Under the pieces are notes generated by a model. The model was given only the letters and a program-made list of their open reading frames with translations. It was not told the origin of the DNA and ran no database searches. A stretch of DNA of 60,000 nucleotides from Adiantum capillus-veneris (Eukaryota; Streptophyta; Polypodiopsida; Polypodiales; Pteridaceae). Where the stretch lies: NCBI GenBank assembly GCA_014529385.2, contig CM043956.1, forward strand, positions 60,151,120-60,211,119, read 5' to 3'. Made by a program: the position numbers and the translations under genes. The first letter of the stretch is position 1, and every line of letters begins with the position of its first letter. Shown in pieces: positions 31,569 to 47,192 of this stretch.

Positions 31569-31586
31569 AACCTAGAGGTAAATCTT

Positions 31587-32580
<994 letters not shown>

Positions 32581-32582
32581 AC

Positions 32583-32585
<3 letters not shown>

Positions 32586-32676
<91 letters not shown>
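32586..32676 (+). repeat. (GA)n microsatellite, 91 bp
   Basis: A pure GA tract at the exact 5' limit of the retroposon B coding similarity. Confidence 0.95.
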
Positions 32677-32678
<2 letters not shown>

Positions 32679-32820
32679 CTTTGACTCCATTACAAAGGCC
32701 AATCGTCGACTTGCCTCTCTGTTCCTGACATGGCCCATAGGCAAAGTGAGATCGCACCCTCAAGGTAGCTACAAAGTGAAGCGCCCAAGATAGCGTGCTT
32801 GCAGTCTACACCTAGTACTG

Positions 32821-33389
32821 CGTAGCAATATGCATGCAAAGTATGGCACATGTGAGGCCGAACCTCGAGGGGAGCACGGCTCAGGCAAGGCACTCTACCC
32901 GGAGTCGACACATAAGGGGGCAGCGGATTGAGCTGCAGTGCACCCGATGGGCATTCAAGAAGCTACCCTACCTATGGGATCTGGTGGCATGTGAATGAGA
33001 AAAACAAAATGGGTAGGCAATGCCGCGTAGCAATATGCATGCAAAGTATGGCACATGTGAGGCCGAACCTCGAGGGGAGCACGGCTCAGGCAAGGCACTC
33101 TACCCGGAGTCGACACATAAGGGGGCAGCGGATTGAGCTGCAGTGCACCCGATGGGCATTCAAGAAGCTACCCTACCTATGGGATCTGGTGGCATGTGAA
33201 TGAGAAAAACAAAATGGGTAGGCAATGCCCACTGAAGGCATTCGTCGATAATTGAGGACATTCTGGGCACCCGATGGGCATTCAAGAAGCTACCCTACCT
33301 ATGGGATCTGGTGGCATGCGAATGAGAAAAACAGAACGGGTAGGCAGTGCCCACTGAAGGCATTCGTCAATAATTGAGGACATCCTGGG
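32821..33389 (+). repeat. Two-level recent tandem duplication
   Basis: A 205-bp unit occurs at 32821-33025 and 33026-33230, identical except for the last base by my reading. A second unit of 122 bp (33146-33267), overlapping the end of the first array, is repeated at 33268-33389 with a few substitutions. No coding function is evident; the unit is GC-rich compared with its neighbours and contains no known element. Confidence 0.92.
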
Positions 33390-33390
33390 C

Positions 33391-35708
<2,318 letters not shown>

Positions 35709-36989
35709 CTAAATTACTGATGTAGAACATGATACCTTCACGTAGTCATTGAAGATCTTACAATCATCAGCATCAAGTTGATATTTCCTTGTCTCCAAAT
35801 CATATGATAAATTAGCAATGGAAATCACTGATTCCAAGGGGACACATTGATTGTCAATAAGTTCATAAGTGTAGCTCCTTGTTCCCTTTGCTTTTTGATA
35901 CCATGCTAAATGTATCTCCACATTAGGAGGACGATCAAGAAGATCAATTGGACCTCTTACCTCTTTCATAGCATAGCCCATCTTTCTTCTCATTGCCATA
36001 ATCCTGCCCAAGTACCAGGTACCTTTTGTCACACCATGACTCGTACTCGCAAGTTTTCCTTTCCTTCGACACTTAGAATTCTCCTTTGTAGAGGTGCTTT
36101 CAAACAAAACATCACAGTCTGATCCTACTACAAGGCATCTGCCTGTCTGAAACTTTTGTTTCATATCAATTGAGAAGAAAATCCCACTTTTCACCCTGGT
36201 AAGTCTATCCTTGGACAATGTAGGTCCATTCAACTGACTGACAAGAGTACTCTTGCAGATTTTCTTTCCACCAATTTCCACAAAAGGGGATATATCACTT
36301 GCAATGCTTTCCTCTTCATTGATTATAGAATCCATAACATGACGCAATTCAGACTCAGCCACACAAACTTCATCTTCGACACATACACTCATTTCAAATC
36401 TTTCCTCGGTGACCTCAAGAGAAATATCATCTACGTTATCTGCTTCTAAGAGTTCAAGTAGGACACTTGTATCAAATAGATATGAAAGATCTCTTTCTTC
36501 CCACCCTTCATGCAACCAAGATTCATCTTGCATACCTAACAAGACACAAATAACCTTCGCTTCTTGTAAACCCTCTTTTAAAGCATGTACTATATGCTCA
36601 TCTGTAGCCACAGAGGTAAAATCTCCAAGATCAGCCATGGCAACACCATGTGCATGGTTCATACTAGACCATATGCTTTCTTGTTTGGAGTGGGTAGCTA
36701 GAAAAACAAGTGTCTCTCTTGATTTCATCTCGGAAATTGTATTTAGTGCTCTTGCACTACTTAATAAGTCATATCCATCATAATATCTTTCATTCCTGAC
36801 CATGCCACCAACTTTGCTAAAGAAATTCTCAGAAGCATCAGAACCAGTTGAAGAGAATGGAACTTTTAGCTTAGGATGCTTCTCTCTGAATACTTTAACC
36901 AAGAGAACCACAAAGTGACATGATAATTGGATATCCAAAAAGGTCTGAAGTTTTGTTTTAGAGTATATGCATCGTGGTTCATGATCCAT
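35709..36989 (-). CDS. Transposase-derived protein, C-terminal exon
   Basis: 426 open codons on the minus strand. Near the start, IQLSCHFVVLLVKVFREKHP is followed by STGSDASENFFSKVGGMVRN. A D-x-x-E-N-F/L-F-S motif of this kind is found in P-element/THAP9-like transposases and related host proteins. An acidic middle follows, then GTWYLGRIMAMRRK and EIHLAWYQKAKG, which could form a small beta-rich domain. With 37058-37699 it forms one gene whose two parts are separated by about 70-130 bp (intron or frameshift). The open length argues for a young element or a domesticated gene. No terminal inverted repeats were found. The family is uncertain. Confidence 0.55.
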   Translation of the reverse strand: MDHEPRCIYSKTKLQTFLDIQLSCHFVVLLVKVFREKHPKLKVPFSSTGSDASENFFSKVGGMVRNERYYDGYDLLSSARALNTISEMKSRETLVFLATHSKQESIWSSMNHAHGVAMADLGDFTSVATDEHIVHALKEGLQEAKVICVLLGMQDESWLHEGWEERDLSYLFDTSVLLELLEADNVDDISLEVTEERFEMSVCVEDEVCVAESELRHVMDSIINEEESIASDISPFVEIGGKKICKSTLVSQLNGPTLSKDRLTRVKSGIFFSIDMKQKFQTGRCLVVGSDCDVLFESTSTKENSKCRRKGKLASTSHGVTKGTWYLGRIMAMRRKMGYAMKEVRGPIDLLDRPPNVEIHLAWYQKAKGTRSYTYELIDNQCVPLESVISIANLSYDLETRKYQLDADDCKIFNDYVKVSCSTSVI

Positions 36990-37057
36990 GTCTGCCAGAT
37001 CCTGGAGACATATATAGAGACATTAAAGATTACATTGGAAGAAGATTTTTACATAGT

Positions 37058-37699
37058 TCACTTAGAATGTAAAAAGTGTGTTTCATACCATTTAGTGCAA
37101 AATGATTGTCTTGCATACCTGAGAAAGAATGAAACTTTTCCAGCGGCTTTGACTCTCTCATACAAAGTGAGAGTTGTAGATAAGAATATATCAATATATG
37201 TTGCCACTATTGAAAGATACATCTCTGTTGCCAAAGTTCTTTCTTGATGGATACCTCCTTCATCCCTCATAGCTTTCAAACATGCTTGCACTTTTCTTCC
37301 TGCAAGTCTTTGTGCGGACGTCCAATTTTGTCGATCCTTTCTCTCAATGTCTCCTTCTTGCAATTTGTGCTCATCAACCTTGAAACGTTGGTAAACAAAA
37401 GCCACATGGTTCAAGGTAGCAAGGTCCCTACCAAGAACAAGTCTTTTGGATGCATTGTCCAATGGATTAATTGACTTCTTTTCATTGTGAATAAAGTCAG
37501 AGTCATGCAGATCCAAGATGTTACCATCAACATCCATGTTAGTTGTTAATGGCCAACCTTTCCAAGGGATTGAGAACCTCTTACTTGTAAGGGAAGTGTA
37601 GTCCTCAATCATGATCTTCCTCCGTCGAGCATCCCCATCGAAGGCATGAACCTTTTTCATGCCTCTGCACTTCTCAGCTATCACATCCTCGACGCCCAT
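37058..37699 (-). CDS. Transposase-derived protein, N-terminal exon
   Basis: 213 codons: HAFDGDARRRKIMIEDYTSL, GNILDLHDSDFIHNEKKSINPL, DRQNWTSAQRLAGRKVQACL, then TLTLYERVKAAGKVSFFLRYAR. The order of a D-x-x-H segment, QNW-SAQR and a helix before FFLRYAR resembles the central catalytic region of P-type transposases and their metazoan host relatives; this is a judgement by eye. A donor-like CAG/GTATGC occurs at about 37118 (minus strand) and a TGTCTCCAG acceptor-like site at about 37007, but simple joining of these does not keep the frame, so the gene model is open. The true 5' end may lie upstream of 37699. Confidence 0.5.
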   Translation of the reverse strand: MGVEDVIAEKCRGMKKVHAFDGDARRRKIMIEDYTSLTSKRFSIPWKGWPLTTNMDVDGNILDLHDSDFIHNEKKSINPLDNASKRLVLGRDLATLNHVAFVYQRFKVDEHKLQEGDIERKDRQNWTSAQRLAGRKVQACLKAMRDEGGIHQERTLATEMYLSIVATYIDIFLSTTLTLYERVKAAGKVSFFLRYARQSFCTKWYETHFLHSK

Positions 37700-38754
<1,055 letters not shown>

Positions 38755-39060
38755 GACATTAGGGGCTCTTGAGAAAAGATGTTGAGCTTTGCAGTGAGTA
38801 GACATGTATGCAAAACGTGATGTACTTCTAAAACACAAGGTCTCTTGGACTGCTTTGATCGCAAGCCATATGTGGCAGGGTATGATAGCAAGAAAGGGGC
38901 TCTTTTCGATGAATATGCAATGAAGATTTCTCTCCGGATTCCTACTATGCCATGCAACAGGTGCATAGCAAAGAAACCCTTGGGCTGTTTTCGATGAATA
39001 TGCAGTGAAAGGTTTCTCCCCGGATGTCGACATGTCTTGGACGTAGGCTGCACTTCTATG
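38755..39060 (+). pseudogene. Broken PPR gene fragment
   Basis: Remnants GLLRKDVELC, VDMYAKR (with a stop before it), SWTALIASHMWQG and two tandem blocks reading ETLGLFSMNMQ and GFSPDVD follow the order of a plant PLS-type PPR repeat but switch frame repeatedly. It is shorter and more decayed than the relic at 6938-8110. Confidence 0.6.
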
Positions 39061-39305
39061 ATTATATGCTCAGCAAGGGGTGGTGATCGTAAGAAAAGCT
39101 TTGAGCTGTCTTCAAAGGATGAAATAGGCAGCCGTTTTTTGAGGCAAGGCTTTCTAGCAAATCTGTGCACACAGCTCTGAGTATCCGGCTTCATGGTCAC
39201 CAATGTCAAACATGAAGATTTGAGCTCATGTTCCCTGATTGAAGCTCCGTTTTTGAGGGACGAGCTGGGGAAGGCTGCACTCATGCACTTGCACACATCT
39301 GTTTA

Positions 39306-39352
<47 letters not shown>

Positions 39353-39882
39353 CATTGCTGCTTCAGCCAGTAAACTTACCAAAAAACTCAGAAGCTGCCA
39401 GTAATACCTACAAGGGATGATGGATTTGGTAAACAGCAGTGCCAAGAGGCCCCCAAAATCTGCCCGATATATGCTTAGAAGATGCTGCGGTATTGAGGAG
39501 GGGCAAAGGAACAGGTGCAGACAGTGGCAGCGGTAATGGCACAAAGTACACGTGCATTCCAAAGAGAGTTGTGTGTGTGTGTGTGTGTGCGTGTGCGCAC
39601 TACTTGGGCATGCGCACCACAGGAGATGGAAGCTTGAAGGTGGCCAGTGGGCACTAGGATAGTATGGAAGCCCGAAGGTGGCCAGTGGGCACTGGGATAG
39701 TGGAGGGAATCCGAGGGATTTGAGAATATAGAGCTTAGAAAAGGAAACTTGGAGTCATTTTTCTCTGACACCATTAATGCCCAATGCTAATTTCCAAGCG
39801 CTTCCAACTTCCAAAGTGGCAAGTCAGGTAAGGTACGCTTGAAGCAAGGGCCTGTTGATGCTGTTGCTAGGCTAGTCACTGC

Positions 39883-39979
<97 letters not shown>

Positions 39980-41458
39980 GTGTCGGTAGTGTTAAAGAAA
40001 AATCAATTTCACAAATATACAAAATTCCCTTTAACGTTTAGGGTAGATTCAAAGAGGAATTTTAATCATCAATATTTTTTTGGAATTCTACTCTATTTTC
40101 TCAAATTTTCCAAGCCATTTTCTCCTTCTTCTCCTCCCTTCCAATCGACTATTTTAATTCTTCAATCGGCTCAAGGTTAAGTTGAGGCACACTTTTTCCG
40201 AGCATCAGGTCAATCGTCTCTTCAACCATCCATTCTTTTCTTCAATGTTGCCCACAATCTGTGCTGCCTCACCTTCCATTTCAATTTCCCATAATCCCTC
40301 CTTGAATAGTTTTAGTATTCTCTTTAGAAGGTCCATTAAGACCTAGGTCGCACTTGTTTCGCTGTTTTGCTATCTGACAGAAGTTATTGGTTACGTGAAG
40401 GTTATGTTGGGGCTCCAAGGTTCGTAAAAATTGGGGTTAAGTGCATTTATGCTAGCTTTAATTGCAAAATGTCGGCTAGACTTTGGCCTTGCCTTATAGA
40501 GAACCGAAATTTTTTAACAAGTTTTAGTGTAATTATCAACAAATACTTCAAAAATTGGCCGAAAAACTAGAAGAATTTTGAGCGTGCTCTTATTTTCTTC
40601 AGTTTACTAAAAATATTTTTGGCAAGCCCAATGTTGGCTCTTTTAATGTGGTCAACCACTGAAGAGCTCTCTTAGTAACGTGAGGAATAGTCTACACCTT
40701 CAATAGTCGAATGATTGCCCAAGCAAGCCACAAGCGACATCTAAGTGCAAAAATTTTTACACAATGAAGGTGATCGAGCAAACCCCGAGCAAAGAGTTGG
40801 ATCGCCTACCCCCACGACCTAGCCTTATAAAATATGCCTATGAACAAATGCATATAAAATAACTGGAGGATGCCACAAACTCCCCTCACTTGAGCTACGA
40901 CTCGACATTGGGTTGAGATGGGGTTTTTAATCCAAGTGAGTAGCATGCATTTGTTGATGAAAATAGAGCAGTAGCTTATAACCATATGCATATTGTACAT
41001 GTGTGCTCTCGCAACCACATCTTTTGACAGTTCAGAGATTTCCAAAGTGCCTCCGTCATTGTTCCCTCAAATGTTGTTCGGTCCCTCAAAGTCGTTGCAG
41101 AAGCTTTTTGTACATGTTTGAATGTGGGGGAGAGATGTAGAAGCTCTATAGATTGTGCATGGCAAAGTCTGCTTATGCATCCTCTAGTTATATGTAGGTT
41201 GCCTGCTTCTTTGGCATTAGGTTGTTTATGCACTATCTTTTATTGAGAGCACCCACATGGGACCTTCTCTAATGTTCATTTCCCTTTTTGCGCTTTGTCC
41301 ACAATGTCCAAACTATGTCAAAGGTTTCTCTTAACACCTAAAGAGGCTAGGTGGAGCTGCAACGCTCGTCCTTTTGTGTTCTACACTTCTCATGCTATTA
41401 TACTTTTGAGAGGTTCTTGATAATTTTTTGTGGATTTCTTGCTCCCCTTCCATTACCA
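39061..41458. other. Intergenic, microsatellites, no recognised gene
   Basis: Contains (CT)n(GT)n at 39307-39352, (GT)n at 39570-39589, a tandemly repeated GGTGGCCAGTGGGCACT.GGATAGT block (39637-39705) and (CA)n at 39885-39976. Open frames across it lack domains. Confidence 0.4.
39885..39976 (+). repeat. (CA)n microsatellite, 92 bp
   Basis: A pure CA tract. Confidence 0.95.
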
Positions 41459-41920
41459 CCCCCCCCCCCCCCCCCCCCCCCCTCTCTCTACCTATGGTAG
41501 AAACCGAGAAATAAGAGGGGAGTACCTCTATTGTATATGCTTATGCCCCCCCTATTTAAAACCCCTCTTCCTTACACTCACGTGATACCATACGGAACTA
41601 CATAGTGAATCCCCCAGGGAGTCATCATCCAATCGAACACCTTGCATTGCATTCCCTCAAACAATGAGAGATAAAAACTAAATCTCTTTGTAGGCTTGCA
41701 CGTCCATGAATTAAGTAGGCACACCTGCTATTCAATGGGTTGATAGTGCAAGAAGAGCAATAGACCAATCGGACCAAAGTGATTTTTTTGCACTTCAACA
41801 AATCATGTAGCTTGCCAGCATCATCATCAATCTCTCAGCAAATGTCGACTTTGTTAAATCTAACAACCTAAGGTGTGTCTGACTCGAGTGATCATTTGCT
41901 AAGGCCTCTTATGAAGGGTT

Positions 41921-41924
<4 letters not shown>

Positions 41925-42012
<88 letters not shown>
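41925..42012 (+). repeat. (GA)n microsatellite, 88 bp
   Basis: A pure GA tract. Confidence 0.95.
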
Positions 42013-42015
<3 letters not shown>

Positions 42016-42293
42016 GCTAAGGAGAACACCTGCAAATGGTTTGGTGCAGTTCTTTTTGTCGCCAATGAAAGCTACAAACCGAACTTACAAAGTGGGCATT
42101 GGCCAGAACCTCACCCAAGGCACTCCTCGGCCTCAAATATGGAAGGGTGGGACTTGGCAACTCTACTCACAACAACTTATAGTTTTGGAGGGGAAGAGAG
42201 GGGCAGAGAGAGAAAGGGAGATACAAAAGGTCGAGATTTGGAGGGCAAAGACAAGACCCATCAAGGTTCAGCTACAGATACGACCAATTTGAT

Positions 42294-42425
<132 letters not shown>

Positions 42426-42701
42426 AACATGAAACACATGCCAAGGCAGCCGAGGCCGAGGGTATGTGGAGCATCAGTGTCGCCTTATAGACAGGTGGTG
42501 TGTTTTTTTTCGTTTACCCACTACCTCCATGATCAACGCCCTGGAAACACACCGGCCCATCATTCAAGACTCAGCAAAGGGAGCTGGCCGAATTTCGTAT
42601 TTGCTGCCAGGGGTCTCCCCCCTGTACCGGAATCCCTTTCCACTTAATAGAGTAGTATAGATAGTAAATTTATTTTTGTCGAAATTAATAGTTTCAAAAC
42701 T

Positions 42702-42826
<125 letters not shown>

Positions 42827-43049
42827 AAACAATTAAAATGACCCCACCCTCCTCTCTTTCTCTCACATCGTGAGATTATCTCAATATCTTGTAATAAGAC
42901 TTACTCTCTCTCTCTCTCTCATCACAAACTATCTCTGAATATCTTGTGATAGGATTAGTTTTTATTAATTGTTGTAGTTATTTATTAAAGAACATTAAAA
43001 ATATTAATATGGCCTACCGTTTCTATCTACATACGAAGCTAACCAATCC

Positions 43050-43053
<4 letters not shown>

Positions 43054-43096
<43 letters not shown>
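43054..43096 (+). repeat. (GA)n microsatellite, 43 bp
   Basis: A pure GA tract. Confidence 0.95.
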
Positions 43097-43098
<2 letters not shown>

Positions 43099-44559
43099 GA
43101 TTGTCTTGTGTGTTTGTGTGAAAGAGAGAGAGGTGCTAATTTAATTTTAGCAAAAAAAATTATATACATAGCTAAGTTAAACTTGGATTTTTAGAATCAA
43201 AATCTGAATTTATTATAATTATGGATATTTCTTTACCACCCAATTGTAACTATTTTAACACACAGGTTTCTTGTTTTCTCCTAATAGAATCTCGTTCTTT
43301 CATACTTGCTAACACACTTGATCACGATCGTGTGATTAAGTTAATAACGTGAGTAATTACACATGAAAAAGTGGTGAGTTTCATTGTAACCTACAGAAAT
43401 CACTAGAGCTGGTAACCTGTCGGGGCCTTTCTACTTACACCCCTCCAAGAAAATGAAAAGGCTCGGCAGGCTAAATTGTATGTAGTAAAACCTCTACTAA
43501 CTTTGGCATTTTGACTAGGCAAATCCTCGAGGAGTGTGCCGAGTACAATTATTTTCTTGTGAATTGACCTAAGGTTACAAAGTCACATGTCCTTTTTCTA
43601 AGCCTAGCGTGATTCTTAATACGACAACCACTTCTAAAAAAATTTAAATCCTTCACCAAAGACAAAGATACGATGCCAAAACACTGGAATCTTTGGAGAG
43701 TCATGCTCATTGTGATGAAGCCACTGGTCCATAAAAGGGTTGAAGTTAGTTTTAGAAGATGAACATATTTAAATAATGAGTGGGGTCGGCTGCCATGTAC
43801 TAGTATACTGGGTATATAAAGATCCTTGAAGTCTTGCATTTTACACCATCATAGGTTTGAATCGATATACATTGTCATTGCAGAATATTAGAGCTATAAT
43901 GCTTAATTGGGTGAAAATAGCTTTTATATATTGAATTGGATGCATAAGGGGGCTACAATCCTTGATTGGGTACAAGTAGTCCTCAATTGTGTAATTGTAT
44001 TAAAGATTTCATAGTCTTGTTTTATGCATTGATTTAGATAGGGAGTGAATTGTGTATTATGAAAGATTGTTAGTGCATGAGATGGCCAATCATAGATATT
44101 ATTGCTTTCGTTTGTGTTTTGCAAATAATTATCATTGTTTCAAGGTATATATAAGTTGATTATTCTTTGTAGCATGTGAAAATAGTTGATCAAAGTAAAA
44201 AACCCGAAACCTCTATATATACGAACAACGTGAAGTTTTTAGATGTGTCTTATTGTGTACAAATCACAAAGGGTGTATAACTAATCCTCACATTTATAAT
44301 TACATTGACAAATTCATAGCGTTGTTGTATGCATGATGTCATGTAAAGAGTGCATTGAAATGTGTACATTTTCTCACAACATATGTGGTCGTCATGCGGA
44401 TTGACAAAAGTGCATTGCAAATCACACAATCTGTAAATTTGATTGCTTTCTTAATAAAGGTTTTTCAAATATATATTGATAAGTAGAAGATTGCTTTTAT
44501 AACTGAACATCTAGTACTTATGTCTTCAACATTGAATTCAAGCAATGAAGCAAAATGTC

Positions 44560-46142
44560 GGCACAAGTGGTACAAAGAAAAAAAAAATCCCTTGGCAAGA
44601 ATGGGAGTTTGCTCAAAACATATGTAGTCGAGATATGGAGTGGAAATGTAGGTTTTGCTTCACCACAAATTTAGGCAGGGCACCATGTATTAATTACAGA
44701 CCATTTTTTGGATAGCCTTACAAAGAATTATCGCACATACGATCATCCTCAGGCACGTGCAATTGCAAAGCGTTTGAGAGAAGAGCTCGTCAAGAAAGGT
44801 GGCAACAGACAGTGGGTACATAAATCTGTTATGGATGCATGTCAAGAACATACAAACTTAAATATCAATCATGATAATCCTGTGGTGACACCAACCAACT
44901 CTATAGAACAACCTGCGCAAGGAGAAGAAATGACAAGAAGTGTTCTTTTATAGCGCCTCAATGAGGGTGGACTTGGATAAATGTGTTAAAAATCATTGCA
45001 TCAAAGTTTTCGAATGCAATCACTAGAAGAAGCACAAAAAGCAATTTTTTTCATTGGGAGTGCTCTACTCATGGTAGACAACAATCACTGAAAACATGCA
45101 TGGAAGAAAATTGGTGAGTTCGGCTTAGGATTTTCAACCCCTTCGTATCACACGATACGAAATGATCTCTTGGACAAATATTACATCGAAGTCAAAGAAC
45201 GTGTTTTCAAAATAATTATTGGGATACATTCCTTTCAAGATGCACAATTGTCAATAACAGTTGGTCTAATGTTCAAAGAAGATCACTCATCAATGTGATG
45301 CTGATTTGTCCTAGGGGAGAAATGTTCATAAAAGCGGTTGACAATTTTTGGTGCAATTAATAGTGGCGGATACATCGTTGAAGTCTTGATTAATGTAATT
45401 AAAGAAATCGATGTTGAACATGTCGTTCAAGTAGTCATGGAAAATGCAAAGAACTCTAAAAATGCTAGAAAAATAATAAAAAAGTGCTTTCCACACATTT
45501 TCGCCAATGGTTGTAATACACACAATTTAAACTTGGTGTTAAAAAATTGGTATACTAGTGAAGAAACCACATGGTTCGCTAAAATAATTGACATAGCGTG
45601 ACAAATTATGAAGTTCATCTTGAAATGACAAAGAGTGCTTGATTTGCACAGGATGTGCATGTCAGTTATGTTCAAATTACCTGCTGAAACTCGATTTTGC
45701 ACGCACTTTTATACATTAGAATCACTCCTACGCAATAAGTGCGTTGTGATTGACACTTTCAAGTGCACGAATTTTTGATGAATGGCAGCTTGAGCAGACT
45801 GAAAAAGTGAAAGAGAAAATTACTTGTCTACGTGAGTCCATAAACAAGGATCCTTGGTGGAGGAGTGTAATGGATGCATACCATGTAATGATGTCCGTTA
45901 TGTTCGCGATTCTCAACCTTGATCAGAAGGCGCGAAATATGGGCAAAGTGTGGATGACCTGGTGGTCAGTCCAACAAAGTTTGGAAAATCCTAAGGAGTT
46001 AAAAGAGTTCATAGTAGAGAAGGAGTGGAGAATACCATTCTCTGCAAAACTACAAAGAATTTTGTGTGAGTACTTTCATGCAAGGTGGAAGAGCGCTCAT
46101 AGTCCACTCTATAGTGTGGCTTACATATGTAGCTCAATTTAA
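44560..46142 (+). pseudogene. hAT-type transposase pseudogene (BED/DUF659)
   Basis: A BED-finger-like start WEFAQNICSRDMEWKCRFC (about 44603-44660) lacks the His pair. RAIAKRLREELVKKG (44755-44800) follows, then a DUF659-like core with GEFGLGFSTPSYHTIRNDLL (about 45115-45175), EIDVEHVVQVVMENAKNS (about 45408-45460) and FANGCNTHNLNLVLKNW, which holds the conserved C-x-x-H-x-L-N-L. A later segment DKVSAxIFDEWQLEQ-type (45765-45800) and WWRSVMDAYHVM fit the region before the hAT dimerisation domain, which is absent. Several stops and frameshifts break it. hAT elements are cut-and-paste DNA transposons; terminal repeats were not found. Confidence 0.75.
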
Positions 46143-46298
46143 AGTATTGGAATTTAGACATGATGTCAAATATAGAGGTGGTCAATGATTTCTATCATGT
46201 AGTCAATACGTTCCACCATTCTTTCTTTATCTCCACGTCTTCACATGTCCATATTTTTAAATCATGTCCTTTGTCACTTCTATGTTGATGTCTTTCCA

Positions 46299-46472
46299 TT
46301 ATGGGTGGTTTGGATTTGCCCATTTCGACAGTTGATGAGCTGCGACGAGCATCATTTGTTGTACTGACATATCGCGTGCTAGAGATTTCATGCATTGAAA
46401 AGCATTAACAAGCAATTGTTGTTGATTTGCTGGCACCGTTTGTGTACCACATGCCTTCTCTTCATCAATCAT
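46299..46472 (-). other. Coding-like short frame, possible exon remnant
   Basis: 57 open codons starting at ATG 46472, with QTVPANQQQLLVNAFQCMKS and a helix-like LARDMSVQQMMLVAAHQLSKW. Composition is protein-like and TTGCAG precedes it as an acceptor-like site. It lies on the strand of the kinase pseudogene (51755-53112), on the other side of the copia insertion, so it might be a 3' exon of that locus. No family is recognised. Confidence 0.25.
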
Positions 46473-46603
46473 GGTATCTTAGAACTGCAATGTCCACATA
46501 AAAAAATATTAAATATCTTTGACAAACATTTATACTCTCGATTCAGTACTCTCAAAGATATCACAATTGACTAAAGACAATTGATCCAAATATACTTCAA
46601 GTG

Positions 46604-46830
46604 TGTTACCATATACATGTGGTAGTGATGTGTGTGAACACACTAGGACCGCCGGGGCATTTTTTCCCTCTTTAGGAGGTTTTTTCCCCCGTGCATTGTA
46701 TATACGCCCATCACTCTAGGGCTATCTATCTTTCCATTGCACACTAAGGAATACACTCTCTATTGTGTGCCTTGAGCTTCCTTCGTCTTCTCCAAGCTGT
46801 GTGTGTTTCTCTGCAACCCTAATTCCAACA
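46604..46830 (+). repeat. 5' LTR of copia element (227 bp)
   Basis: TGTTACCATATACATG to ATTCCAACA. TATATA at 46700-46705 is a likely TATA box in U3. Confidence 0.97.
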
Positions 46831-46832
46831 AT

Positions 46833-46844
46833 TGGTATCAGAGC
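46833..46844 (+). other. Copia primer binding site
   Basis: TGGTATCAGAGC, two bases after the LTR, complementary to the 3' end of initiator tRNA-Met. Confidence 0.95.
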
Positions 46845-47192
46845 AGGTCACGTCCTCCTGGGCTTAGTCGCCAGCTGCTCCAGCACACGCCTGCTCACTT
46901 TCTCCGATTTCAGTGAGCTTTGGCAAGCGTTCGCAGGTCGACAAATATTTTGGGCGAGCTCAAAGAGCTCGGTCTGCTCAGAATTTTGATTTGGGCTCAT
47001 TTCGGCCTCCGTTTCCACTACGGGCAGTACTGCACAGGTTATTTCGTCATTTTGTGCAGATTTTCTGTCAGTGCCGTTTTCTGCATAACAGGTGCCTTAT
47101 AGTCTTCTACGGTTTGTGCTATATAGCACAAGTTGTTCCCGCTCCATTTCTCCTATTTTCGGGCAGTTTTCACATCAGGTGCAGCATTTACC

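Noticed and set aside
26851-31586. Two independent LINE insertions in opposite orientation
   Set aside because: One pair of 18-bp duplications encloses both parts, and the endonuclease pieces are complementary with almost no overlap, so a single inverted insertion is simpler.
39787-40180. Thr-His and Cys-Val repeat proteins
   Set aside because: Artefact of the CA microsatellite at 39885-39976.
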